Shown: positions 26,782-34,800 of the stretch, piece by piece | Layout of the letters: the number at the start of each line of letters is the position of its first letter | Numbering within the stretch: position 1 is the first letter of the stretch | Source: Pseudomonas sp. B20(2017) | GTDB lineage: Bacteria > Pseudomonadota > Gammaproteobacteria > Pseudomonadales > Pseudomonadaceae | Assembly (NCBI RefSeq): GCF_002113125.1 | Contig: NZ_NEJP01000003.1 | Span: 369,753-433,752 of the forward strand | Reading direction: 5' to 3' | Length of the DNA stretch: 64,000 nt | Made by a program: the position numbers and the translations under genes | Notes under the pieces: generated by a model | What the model was told of the DNA's origin: nothing | The model's input: the letters and a program-made list of their open reading frames with translations, nothing else | Database searches by the model: none

Positions 26782-26793
26782 ATAACGAGTTAT
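26782..26793. promoter_or_regulatory. Candidate GntR operator ATAACGAGTTAT
   Basis: ATAAC-GA-GTTAT is a perfect 5+5 inverted repeat 17 bases upstream of the GntR start. The 8-mer GTTATGAC, which covers its right arm, recurs at 26811-26818, exactly 22 bases (two helical turns) away. The position suggests autoregulation and control of the AprA-like operon. Confidence 0.55.
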
Positions 26794-26866
26794 GACGTGA
26801 TCTTAGAGACGTTATGACAAGCTTGAGAAATACCGAATGAGCATAAGGTTAGATGCGCAACACCAT

Positions 26867-26965
26867 CCCCTGTGGGAGCGAGCTTGCTCGCGATAGAGGT
26901 GTATCAGTCACCAAAGTTATTGACTGACAGGACGCTATCGCGAGCAAGCTCGCTCCCACAGGGGA
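26867..26965. repeat. REP doublet (REPIN-like)
   Basis: CCCCTGTGGGAGCGAGCTTG faces the inverted CGAGCAAGCTCGCTCCCACA. The arms extend to CTATCGCGAG/CTCGCGATAG-type pairing. It separates the GntR promoter region from the 3' end of the MocA-type gene. Confidence 0.92.
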
Positions 26966-26971
26966 TTTTGG

Positions 26972-27940
26972 TCAGGTTCGTTTGAGGATCTGATCCATGA
27001 CCCAATCGGTCTTCAGGGCTTCGGCGGCGATTGCCGGGTGCCTGGACTCACCGCGAATCTGCGCGTTCATGCCCAACACGTGATGCCACTGGATATGCTC
27101 GTGATGGGGGATTTCCAGGCTGATACCCTCATCGGCGTGCAGCTCGACCGGATGCTCGTCGAACACCGAAAACCCGATCCGCCCTTGGCTGCCGATGATC
27201 TCGACCCGATCCTCACGCCGGTCCGCGACAAAACTCCAGCAGCCCATGCCCAACGCGCCCGAGGCGAATCGCCAACTGGCGCTGACCGCATCCTCCGCCG
27301 CATACAACCCGGCCTGACGCGCGGTGAAGCCGGCGACTTCAACGATGTCGCCGAGCAGGTACTGGAACAGATCAAACCCATGGCTGGCCAGATCCGCGAA
27401 ATACCCGCCACCGGCCACCGCCGGATCGGTGCGCCAGTTGGCGCTGCCGTCCAGATCCTTGGGCGATGGCGCCTTGGTCAGCGTCCAGCTCAAATGCCGC
27501 ACTTCGCCGATGCGCCCCTGCTCCAGCCATTGCCGAACCTGCTGGAAGCGCGGCAGCGAACGCCGGTAATAGGAGACGAACAAGTGCAAACCGGCATCGG
27601 CAAACACTTGCTGCATCTCGCGGCTTTGCCCGGCGTTGAGGGCCATGGGTTTTTCCACGCAGCAATGCTTGCCGGCGGCGGCGACTTTCAGGCTGTAGGC
27701 GTGGTGACTGTCGGGTGGCGTGGCGATGTACACCGCGTCCACCTCGGGGTCGTTGATCAAGGCATCGACGTCGGTGTACGTCCGGGCGATGCGGTGGCGC
27801 GCGGCGTAATCGGTCACCGCTTCGAGGCGTCGGCCCATCACCGCCACCAACGCCGAGCCGGGCGCCTTGTAGAAGGCCGGCCCGCTCTTGCGTTCAGCGA
27901 CGCTGCCGCAACCGATCATGCCCCAGCGCACCACGTTCAT
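26972..27940 (-). CDS. Gfo/Idh/MocA-family oxidoreductase
   Basis: A 322-residue NAD(P)-dependent oxidoreductase. The Rossmann motif WGMIGCGSVAERKSG is near the N-terminus. The family lysine is in CCVEKPMALN (about residues 92-101), and the second-domain signature YFADLASHGFDLFQYLLGD is visible. Family enzymes oxidise or reduce sugars, inositols or related polyols. It sits 9 bases after the Dyp peroxidase stop in the same direction, so the two may be co-transcribed. The substrate is unknown. Confidence 0.9.
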   Translation of the reverse strand: MNVVRWGMIGCGSVAERKSGPAFYKAPGSALVAVMGRRLEAVTDYAARHRIARTYTDVDALINDPEVDAVYIATPPDSHHAYSLKVAAAGKHCCVEKPMALNAGQSREMQQVFADAGLHLFVSYYRRSLPRFQQVRQWLEQGRIGEVRHLSWTLTKAPSPKDLDGSANWRTDPAVAGGGYFADLASHGFDLFQYLLGDIVEVAGFTARQAGLYAAEDAVSASWRFASGALGMGCWSFVADRREDRVEIIGSQGRIGFSVFDEHPVELHADEGISLEIPHHEHIQWHHVLGMNAQIRGESRHPAIAAEALKTDWVMDQILKRT

Positions 27941-27949
27941 TCTTGTGCC

Positions 27950-28837
27950 TCAGCCGATGCGCAGTGCGCGCAGATCGAGGTGCCCGTTTTGCAGCGGCGG
28001 GCACCAGTAGTAGCCGCCGGTGATCGGCCGGCTGATGCGGTACAGACCGTCGGTGATGCCGTCTTCCAGACCGCTCATGCGGCGCAGTTGCGCTTCGAAG
28101 GCATCGAGGGAGAAACCGAACGCGAGGAACATCAGGCCGGCGCGATCGCCTTCGATCCACGGCATCGAACGACGCACGACGAACGCTTCCGGGGCGAAGC
28201 TTTCCTGGGCGGTGCGCTTGACGTGGGCGGACACCGGGGCGTCGTCGATCTCTTCGTTGTCGCTCAGGCGACGACCCATGATGTTGTCCTTGTCTTCGGC
28301 GGACAGCGCATGGAAACCCTTGAGGTCGTGCTGCCATTGCTGGATCGCGGCGAAGCTGCAACCGACCAGACCGTCCGCGCCTTCACTTTGCAGTGCGGCG
28401 GCGATAGCGGCTTCGTCATGCGGGTTTTCAGTGCCGTCTTCATAACCGGTGAGGTCATGGCCGTCCTTGTGGCGGAAGGCTTCCTGCATCTGCACCAGAC
28501 GCAGCGCCGGGGCCAGCGCGGCCTCAAGTGCGGTGCTGCGGTTGAGCAGCTCGCCACGGTCGACGCCGTGCAGCCAGACCCACAGGGCGTGCTGGGTCGA
28601 CGGGTTTTCCACGCCGACACCGGTCAGCGCCGGGAAGCTGCGCAGGCCGTCGATGTTCACATTCAGGGCCTTGGCCAGGGATTCACCGAAACCGACTACC
28701 GCCGACTTGCCGTCCACCAGGTTCAGCAGGTTGTCGATCGCCTGCGGCAGCGCTTCAACCGATTCGAGGGCGAAAAACAGGTGACGTGCTTGCGGCGGAA
28801 CTGGGGTGGCGAGGATGCCCGGCTGGTAGTAACTCAT
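27950..28837 (-). CDS. Dyp-type heme peroxidase
   Basis: A 295-residue dye-decolorizing peroxidase. GYEDGTENPHDE (about residues 131-142) contains the GxxDG motif with the catalytic aspartate. SLDAFEAQLRRMSGLEDGIT and YYWCPPL near the C-terminus are typical of the YfeX/class B group, whose length (about 300 residues) it matches. No Tat signal is seen, so it is cytosolic or encapsulated; no encapsulin gene or targeting tail is evident. It is followed by the MocA-type gene after 9 bases. Confidence 0.93.
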   Translation of the reverse strand: MSYYQPGILATPVPPQARHLFFALESVEALPQAIDNLLNLVDGKSAVVGFGESLAKALNVNIDGLRSFPALTGVGVENPSTQHALWVWLHGVDRGELLNRSTALEAALAPALRLVQMQEAFRHKDGHDLTGYEDGTENPHDEAAIAAALQSEGADGLVGCSFAAIQQWQHDLKGFHALSAEDKDNIMGRRLSDNEEIDDAPVSAHVKRTAQESFAPEAFVVRRSMPWIEGDRAGLMFLAFGFSLDAFEAQLRRMSGLEDGITDGLYRISRPITGGYYWCPPLQNGHLDLRALRIG

Positions 28838-28893
28838 GTCGACTCCTTGGAAAGAGCGCGGAGTTTAACTGTAGCCGGAGGATTTGTGTGGGA

Positions 28894-29940
28894 TCAGATG
28901 ACGCACTCGCTGCGCCACGCACTCGGGCTCTTGCCGGTCCAGCGCTTGAACGCCCGGCGAAAACTGCGCACGTCGCTGTAACCGACTTCCTCGGTAATCC
29001 GCTCGATCGGCATCTCAGGATTGGCCAGCAAACTCATGGTTCGCGCCTGCCGCACCTGCTCCAGCAGCGCCTCAAACGTCAGCGAATGTTCAGTCAACCG
29101 CCGACGCAAAGTCCGGCTGCTCATGTTCAAGTCACCAGCAATCTTTTCGATGTGGCTGCCCCGGCTCAGGTCCCGGGCAATCGCCCGCTCCACGGCCTGA
29201 ATCAGATCGAGTTTCTGGTGAACCTGTGCTGCTTCCAGTTCCAGCAACTTGACCGCCTGACGCAGCGCCAGCGAATGATGGTTGGGCAGGTTCACATCCA
29301 GCCATTGCACGTCGATCAGCATGCGGTTGTGCAGGCACCCGAAGCGCACCTCAGGCCCCAGCAGCCGCCGGTATTCATCAACGTAATCCGGCGCGGCGTG
29401 CATGAACTCCACCGCAATCGGCTTGAACGTCTCGCCCACCAGCGCCCGGCCGTAGACCAGCAGGCTGGCGAAAAACTCTTCAACGGCAAAAACCTGCACT
29501 TCGGCGAATGGCAGCCGGCATTCGACGTCGACGTACACCTGATCGCCCACCACATCGACACTGGAAACCACGATCCCGCCGGACGTGTGCTGATGCCGGA
29601 CCCCGATTTCGAACGCGTCGCGCAAGGTCTTGCACAGCGACAGCACATGCCCGAGCAGCCCCAACGTGCCGAGCACGTTTTGCGCACCGACCCACAGACC
29701 CAGCCCCTGATTGGGCAACGCTTTAAGCGCACGCTGGATCATCGCTACGGCCTGGCGATAGGAAATCCGCTGCGCCGGATCCTGCAAGTCTTCGAAATCA
29801 AAACCCAGGCCACGGCACAGGCTCTGCGGTTCAATGCCCTTGCCGGCGACGACTTCGGCCAGGGTTTGCAGGAGAAATGGCGATACCAGCGCCAGTTCGA
29901 AGGTCGGGTCTTGGATTTTTACGTTCATGGAGGCTGACAT
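28894..29940 (-). CDS. AraC-family regulator with Arabinose_bd-type N-domain
   Basis: A 348-residue AraC/XylS regulator. The N-terminal ligand domain resembles the OruR/ArgR/SphR-like group (SPFLLQTLAEVVAGKGIEPQ, QGLGLWVGAQNVLG). The C-terminal double helix-turn-helix includes GDLNMSSRTLRRRLTEHSLT and GYSDVRSFRRAFKRWTGKSP. It is divergent from the outer-membrane transporter gene at 30140, its most likely target. A TAACCGGTTA palindrome lies in between. P. aeruginosa SphR and SphA show a similar pairing of an AraC regulator with an outer-membrane channel, but homology at that level is not established here. Confidence 0.9.
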   Translation of the reverse strand: MSASMNVKIQDPTFELALVSPFLLQTLAEVVAGKGIEPQSLCRGLGFDFEDLQDPAQRISYRQAVAMIQRALKALPNQGLGLWVGAQNVLGTLGLLGHVLSLCKTLRDAFEIGVRHQHTSGGIVVSSVDVVGDQVYVDVECRLPFAEVQVFAVEEFFASLLVYGRALVGETFKPIAVEFMHAAPDYVDEYRRLLGPEVRFGCLHNRMLIDVQWLDVNLPNHHSLALRQAVKLLELEAAQVHQKLDLIQAVERAIARDLSRGSHIEKIAGDLNMSSRTLRRRLTEHSLTFEALLEQVRQARTMSLLANPEMPIERITEEVGYSDVRSFRRAFKRWTGKSPSAWRSECVI

Positions 29941-29968
29941 TCCGGATCACGCTGAATTGTTATTTTTG

Positions 29969-29978
29969 TAACCGGTTA
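29969..29978. promoter_or_regulatory. Palindrome in AraC/transporter intergenic region
   Basis: TAACCGGTTA is a perfect 10-base palindrome located 29 bases upstream of the AraC start, in the region shared with the divergent transporter. It is a possible regulator site. AraC proteins usually prefer direct repeats, so this is only positional evidence. Confidence 0.3.
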
Positions 29979-30139
29979 TGTCGAAGGAAGTTAGCACAGG
30001 GTTGGCGGGCTGTCCGCAGAAGCCCCCTTACGTGTCCGCCAATACCCTGCCCTGTCGTGCGCCAAGGGCTTATTTCTATAGTGGCCGGGCGCCCTGCGTG
30101 CCGGCGTTGCGCCCAAACACAATAATGATGAGGACGGAC

Positions 30140-31087
30140 ATGACCCCGAACCGCGCGACATTCCCTGTGCGACTGGCGCTGAGCCTGCTCGGCTGCGCCG
30201 CGACCCTGCCGGCGCTGGCCACCGAAGCCGGCGTCGACAACATCGGCCCCGGCACCGACGGCTTCTTCATGCTGCCGATGGAAGTCGACAGCCTTCCGGA
30301 GAACATGGTCGCCTTCAACCTCTACTACAACCACTACAAGGCGCGGAAGCTCAACATCAGCTCGTTCGGCGGCAAGGTGCCGAATGTCGAAATCGAATCC
30401 ACCGCCGTCATCCCGCGTCTCGACTACCTGAGCCCGGTGCGGATCTTCGGCGGGCGCCTGGCCGGTTACATCGCCCAGCCCTGGCTCAAGCAGGAAGTGT
30501 CGGTGTTCGGCCTGAGCGACACTCGCGAAGGCATGGGCGATACCACCATCGCGCCAATCATCCTGTGGGACATGGGCAAGAACCTGACTCTCGGCGCCGC
30601 CGTGGAAATCACCGTGCCCACCGGCGAGTACAGCGTCGACCGGCTGGCCAACACCAGCAACAACTTCTACACCTACAAGCCATTGTTCTCCTTCACCTGG
30701 CTGCCGACGGACAAGACCGAAGTCTCGATGAAGACCACCTACAGCTTCAACGAGAAGAACAAGGACACCGACTACAAGTCCGGGCAGATCTTCCACTTCG
30801 ATTACTCGGCCAGCTACAAGATCACCGACGACCTGATGCTCGGCATCAACGGCTACTACCTCAAGCAGACCACCGACGACAAACAGTTCGGCCACACCGT
30901 GCAGTTCGCCGGCGAGGACGTGAACGACGGGGTGCGCGGCAAGGTCTTCGCCATCGGCCCGGCGCTGCACTTCACCTTCCTCAAGTACGCCAGCGCCGAG
31001 ATTCGCTGGGCCAAGGAATTCGACGTGGAGAACCGGCCCGAGGGGGAAATGCTGTGGGCGAAGGTGAGTATTCCGTATGCGTTCTGA
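30140..31087 (+). CDS. Outer-membrane transporter, MetA-pathway phenol degradation (SphA-like) family
   Basis: A 315-residue predicted outer-membrane barrel. The signal peptide (MTPNRATFPVRLALSLLGCA, cleaved after LPALA) is followed by amphipathic strands such as NMVAFNLYYNHYKARKLNIS, VSVFGLSDTREGMGDTTIAP and FSFTWLPTDKTEVSMKTTYS. GMGD-hinge-W is characteristic of the PF13557 'MetA-pathway' barrels. It ends ...ISIPYAF-like with a C-terminal Phe. ATG 30140 has GAGGA 5 bases before it; upstream in-frame ATGs 30125 and 30128 are less well placed. It probably imports a hydrophobic compound under control of the divergent AraC regulator. Confidence 0.87.
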   Translation: MTPNRATFPVRLALSLLGCAATLPALATEAGVDNIGPGTDGFFMLPMEVDSLPENMVAFNLYYNHYKARKLNISSFGGKVPNVEIESTAVIPRLDYLSPVRIFGGRLAGYIAQPWLKQEVSVFGLSDTREGMGDTTIAPIILWDMGKNLTLGAAVEITVPTGEYSVDRLANTSNNFYTYKPLFSFTWLPTDKTEVSMKTTYSFNEKNKDTDYKSGQIFHFDYSASYKITDDLMLGINGYYLKQTTDDKQFGHTVQFAGEDVNDGVRGKVFAIGPALHFTFLKYASAEIRWAKEFDVENRPEGEMLWAKVSIPYAF

Positions 31088-31340
31088 GTGCATTTGTAGG
31101 AAAGCGTGCGCGGATTTGTAGGCTGAGAACCTGAAAAACAGAGGGTGGGAATAGGCCTACAGCGGCGGTCGAGATTGCCGGACAACGGAGGGAAACGTCC
31201 GGCAGATTTAACGGGGGGGCTTGCAGATACTGGGCTTCGTTATCCCATAGTTCTTCGAGAGCTGATGGGGTTCATCGTCTGCCAGTGACGACAATGGGCC
31301 ATTCCCCCTTAAACTGCCGAGATTGATCACGGAGATCACT

Positions 31341-31535
31341 ATGAGCTTATTACTTTCCCCGTATTACTCTGACTTCGAATCCGAAGAAGAGGCCGAGAGC
31401 TACGATCGCTGGTTTCGCGCTAAGGTGCAGGCTGTACTGGATGACCCTCGCCCGGGCATTCCCCACAAGGAAGCCATGGTGCGGCTCGATCAGCTATTAG
31501 AAGAGAGACGCAAGAATCGACGCGCTGCCGCTTGA
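31341..31535 (+). CDS. Antitoxin of a ParE/RelE-type toxin-antitoxin pair
   Basis: A 64-residue acidic-then-basic small protein (MSLLLSPYYSDFESEEEAES, YDRWFRAKVQAVLDDPRPGI, PHKEAMVRLDQLLEERR). The RWFRAKV...DDPRPGIPHKE pattern is that of short stability-determinant/RelB-like antitoxins encoded before a ParE/RelE toxin. ATG 31341 follows a GGAGA site. The downstream toxin frame overlaps its end. There is no strong palindrome upstream that I can point to as an operator. Confidence 0.82.
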   Translation: MSLLLSPYYSDFESEEEAESYDRWFRAKVQAVLDDPRPGIPHKEAMVRLDQLLEERRKNRRAAA

Positions 31536-31809
31536 ATGGAGCGATCAAGCTCTGGACGATCTGGCTGACATTATCGATTACATTGAACAATACAACTCAA
31601 ACGCTTCAACGGCTCTGCAGCACAAGGTGGGTGTAGCAACGCAAAGGCTTTCATCAATTCCCTACGGTTACCGATCCGGTCGAGCGCCAGGCACTCGGGA
31701 AATGGTGGTCAATCCAAACTATCTGCTGGTCTATCGAGTGAACGGGCGCATCAAAATACTGACGTTAGTCCACACCCGACGACAATACCCACGAACCTCA
31801 TCACCATAA
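31516..31809 (+). CDS. ParE/RelE-family toxin without a canonical start codon
   Basis: The frame is open from 31501 (after TAG 31498-31500) to the stop at 31807-31809 and encodes a recognisable ParE/RelE toxin: IDALPLEWSDQALDDLADII, DYIEQYNSNASTALQ, GYRSGRAPGTREMVVNPNYL, LVYRVNGRIKILTLVHTRRQ. There is no ATG, GTG or TTG in frame before GTG 31627, which would delete the N-terminal helices of the fold. Candidates are the rare codons ATC 31516 or CTG 31525; 31516 is given as a working boundary. Either the toxin is made from a non-standard start at low level, or the gene has lost its start. It overlaps the antitoxin gene. Confidence 0.7.
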   Translation: MDALPLEWSDQALDDLADIIDYIEQYNSNASTALQHKVGVATQRLSSIPYGYRSGRAPGTREMVVNPNYLLVYRVNGRIKILTLVHTRRQYPRTSSP

Positions 31810-31810
31810 A

Positions 31811-31834
31811 AAAAGGGCGGCCAAACGGCCGCCC
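31811..31834 (-). terminator. Rho-independent terminator after pdtA
   Basis: On the minus strand GGGCGGCC-GTTT-GGCCGCCC forms a perfect 8-base stem followed by TTTTTTT. It lies 24 bases beyond the TpsA stop and ends that transcript. On the plus strand it sits just after the toxin gene but without a following T run. Confidence 0.88.
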
Positions 31835-31857
31835 GAAGCGTACTACACGAGAGTCCT

Positions 31858-34800
31858 TTACAACGTCAGCTGCCCCCGCTCCTCTTCGGTCAGCTGCTGT
31901 TTCGCCTGTTCATCCAGCGCCCCGGCACCCAGCACCTGCACCGGGCTGTTGGGGTTGTAGCCCGGTGTCGGTGTGCGGCTGGCGCCGTCGCGGGTCGGGG
32001 CCAGTTGTTCGTTGCCGAAGCTGAGTACCTGCACAGTGAACACCGAGGCCTGGTTCTGGCGCGTCGCGGCTTGCTGCTGACGGGCGACGTCTTCCGCCGC
32101 CTGGGTGGCCGACGAAGCAGCGGAACTGGCGGAGGTGATCGCCCCGGTGTTGACCGCCGAGACCACCGGCACGCCGGTCGCCTTGCCCTGCACCGAAATG
32201 TTGGCGGCGTTGACCACCGTCAGCGCGGCGATGTTGACGTTGCCCGAGACGCGAATCCCCGCCTCGCCCGCATCGATGGTGCCTAGCGGCGCGATCAGGT
32301 CGATGTCCCCCGGCGCCACTTCGGCAATCGGGTTGAGCGTAGCGATACCGGCACCGGTGCTCGGCACCGATGGCGACAGCGTCACGTTGCCCCAGGTGTC
32401 GTACACGCGTTTCGGCGGGGTGTAGACCACGGTGGTTTTCGAGCCACGACCGGCGTTGATGTCGCCCTCGGCGGACCAGCCGAGAATCGAACCACCGAAG
32501 GTGGTCATGATCCGGCTCTGCCCCAGCAGAATGCTGCCTTGGGAATAGAGCTGAATGTTGCCCGAACCCTGGGTGATGATCCCCGCCGTCGAGGGCGGCG
32601 CCGCGCCTTCGATGCCGAACACCTGGCCACCGCCGGGTGTGAGCATCTGGATATCGCCGCCGAACAGCGTCTTGACCCCGGCGCCTCCGTAAAGAGTGAT
32701 GTCGCCGTCATAACGGATCGGGTTGCCGGCCACATCGGTGGTCGGAAAAAGCGCAGCGATAGCATTACGACCGCGCAAGTAACTGCCTTTGCGTGGACCA
32801 TCGACATCGTTGTATTCCAGGCCACCGGCACGCAATTCGGCGAAGTACACCTGACGGGCGAAGATCGCTTGCTCAACACTTGGCAACGCGGCGAAGAAGG
32901 TTTGCGCCTGTTCGGCGTTGCCGCTGAAGCCGTAGCCGAGGGTCAGCCAGCTCTGCAACTCGTCGAGGTAGTTTTTCACCACTTTGCCCGGTTGTGCGGC
33001 AAGGGACAGATTCGCGTCAGCGAGATTGTCCCGGTTCAGATAGCGGGCGATGAAACGTCCGTAATCCGCACCTTGTGCACCGATGCCAGCCTGCAACACC
33101 ACGCTGGCACCGGTCCGACCATCGCCCTGCACAATCGGCCCGAGGCTGGTGATGCTCGCGCGATCTTCCATAAGGATATTGCGCCCGGCATTGACGTCGA
33201 GCAGGCCGGGACCGGCAATGTCGAAGCTGCTGTAGAGAATGTCGCGCCCCGCCGAGACCCGCGAAACATCACGCGCACCGTTATGGACAAACAGGTTGCC
33301 CGAAGAGGCAATGGTATCGGAGCTCCAGCCCAGTTCCGACGGCGCAGCAGTCGGTTTGCCGAGGTCGGTGCCGGCCGCGACGATATCGCGCCCGGCCAGC
33401 ATCCACACCGGGGCAGCCGCGACATACCAGGTGCGCAGTGAGTTGCTGAAGCGCAAGGTTTCACCGCTGCGTACGCCGACCAGATCGCCGGTCAATGCGT
33501 AAAAACGTGCCGGTGCCTGCACACCGCTGGTGCCCGAATACGTGTCGGCGCCGAACGCAAACAACGGATAACGCAGGTTCTGACTCGGTGCCACGCCATC
33601 AACGCTGTAATTGCTCAGGAGCGACTTGCTGCTGCCGTATTGTGCATAACCGCTGAACGCCGGCGCGAACGGCGTGGCGATGGCTGCCCGGCTTGCGCCG
33701 GACTGATCGATGGCATAGCCGCCGGCGTAAATCGAGTCGCCGGCGAGCATTTCCAGTTGGCCAGCGGCTGAAGGTGCCAGCACCAGCGAATAAGCCGGTG
33801 CAGCAGGAAACGCGCTGGTGACAGACGCCGCTGACGTGCCGGCATAGATCGAACCCTGAGCGGCCACGGCACGCAAGATTGACGGATAGACAAAGCGCAA
33901 GTCACTCGGCGAGCTGTTGCGATTCGTCAACGGCCCTGCCGTGCTGGTCTCGGCCAATTGGGTGCTTGGGGTCAGATTGCCCCCGGCTGAAAACAGATCG
34001 ATAGCGGTGTGATCGGTCCACAGCGAGAAGCCCGCCAGCCCGCCACCGCCATGCACGACGCCAGCGGCATCGGTGAACGGCGTGCTGTTTTGCAGACGCA
34101 CGCGCCCCGGGTCCGCCGCGCCACCGAGCACCAGATCGCCACGCGTGCTCAGACGCATGCCAGAGTCACCGGGGATCAAGACCAGACCACCGGAGGCAAT
34201 GCCCAGGGTCGAGGTGAACGGATCGAAGGCCCGGGTTTCGCGCGCATCCTGCAACGCCGGTGCCGCACCGTATTGCAGATTGATTGCGCCGAGCGCCCCG
34301 CCCGACAACTGCGCCGCGCCGCGCAGGTTGATCAAGGCGCCCTGCAAGTCATGGTTCGGTGAGGCGTTGCCACTGCGCCCGACGCTCGCTTGCAGCGACG
34401 GGTTGAGCGAGCCACCGATGCGGATGTCCATGTCGCCACCGCCGGTCAATTGCAGGCTGCCGTCGCTGCCAACCCGTCCGGTGCTGCCGACCGCGACGAT
34501 CAAGCCCTGGCTGCGCGGGTTCAACCCGCTGTCGCCCAATGGCCGAAGCATGCCGCCGTCGCCGCCGGCGCGCAGGCTGACGTTGCCGCCGCCCAACGCA
34601 CCAAAACCGGTGAAGCCGACCAGATAAGGGCCGCTGTCGGTGCCTTGATCCGGCAGGGGTTGGGTTGCATAGCTGCCAAAGTTGATCCACCAGGCGGCCG
34701 GCACATCACTGTTGCCGGTGCCCTGGCGCCAGAGCCAGTTGCCCACCGAGACGCTGGCAACTTGCTCGCGAAGCTTGGCCAGGGGGTTGAGGCCTCGACG

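Noticed and set aside
27038..28981. A 647-codon plus-strand frame spanning the MocA-type and Dyp peroxidase genes
   Set aside because: It crosses two genes with strong family motifs on the other strand and has no domain of its own.
31536..31566. ATG at 31536 as the start of the toxin
   Set aside because: It is in the wrong frame (antitoxin frame, after its stop) and runs into a stop after ten codons.
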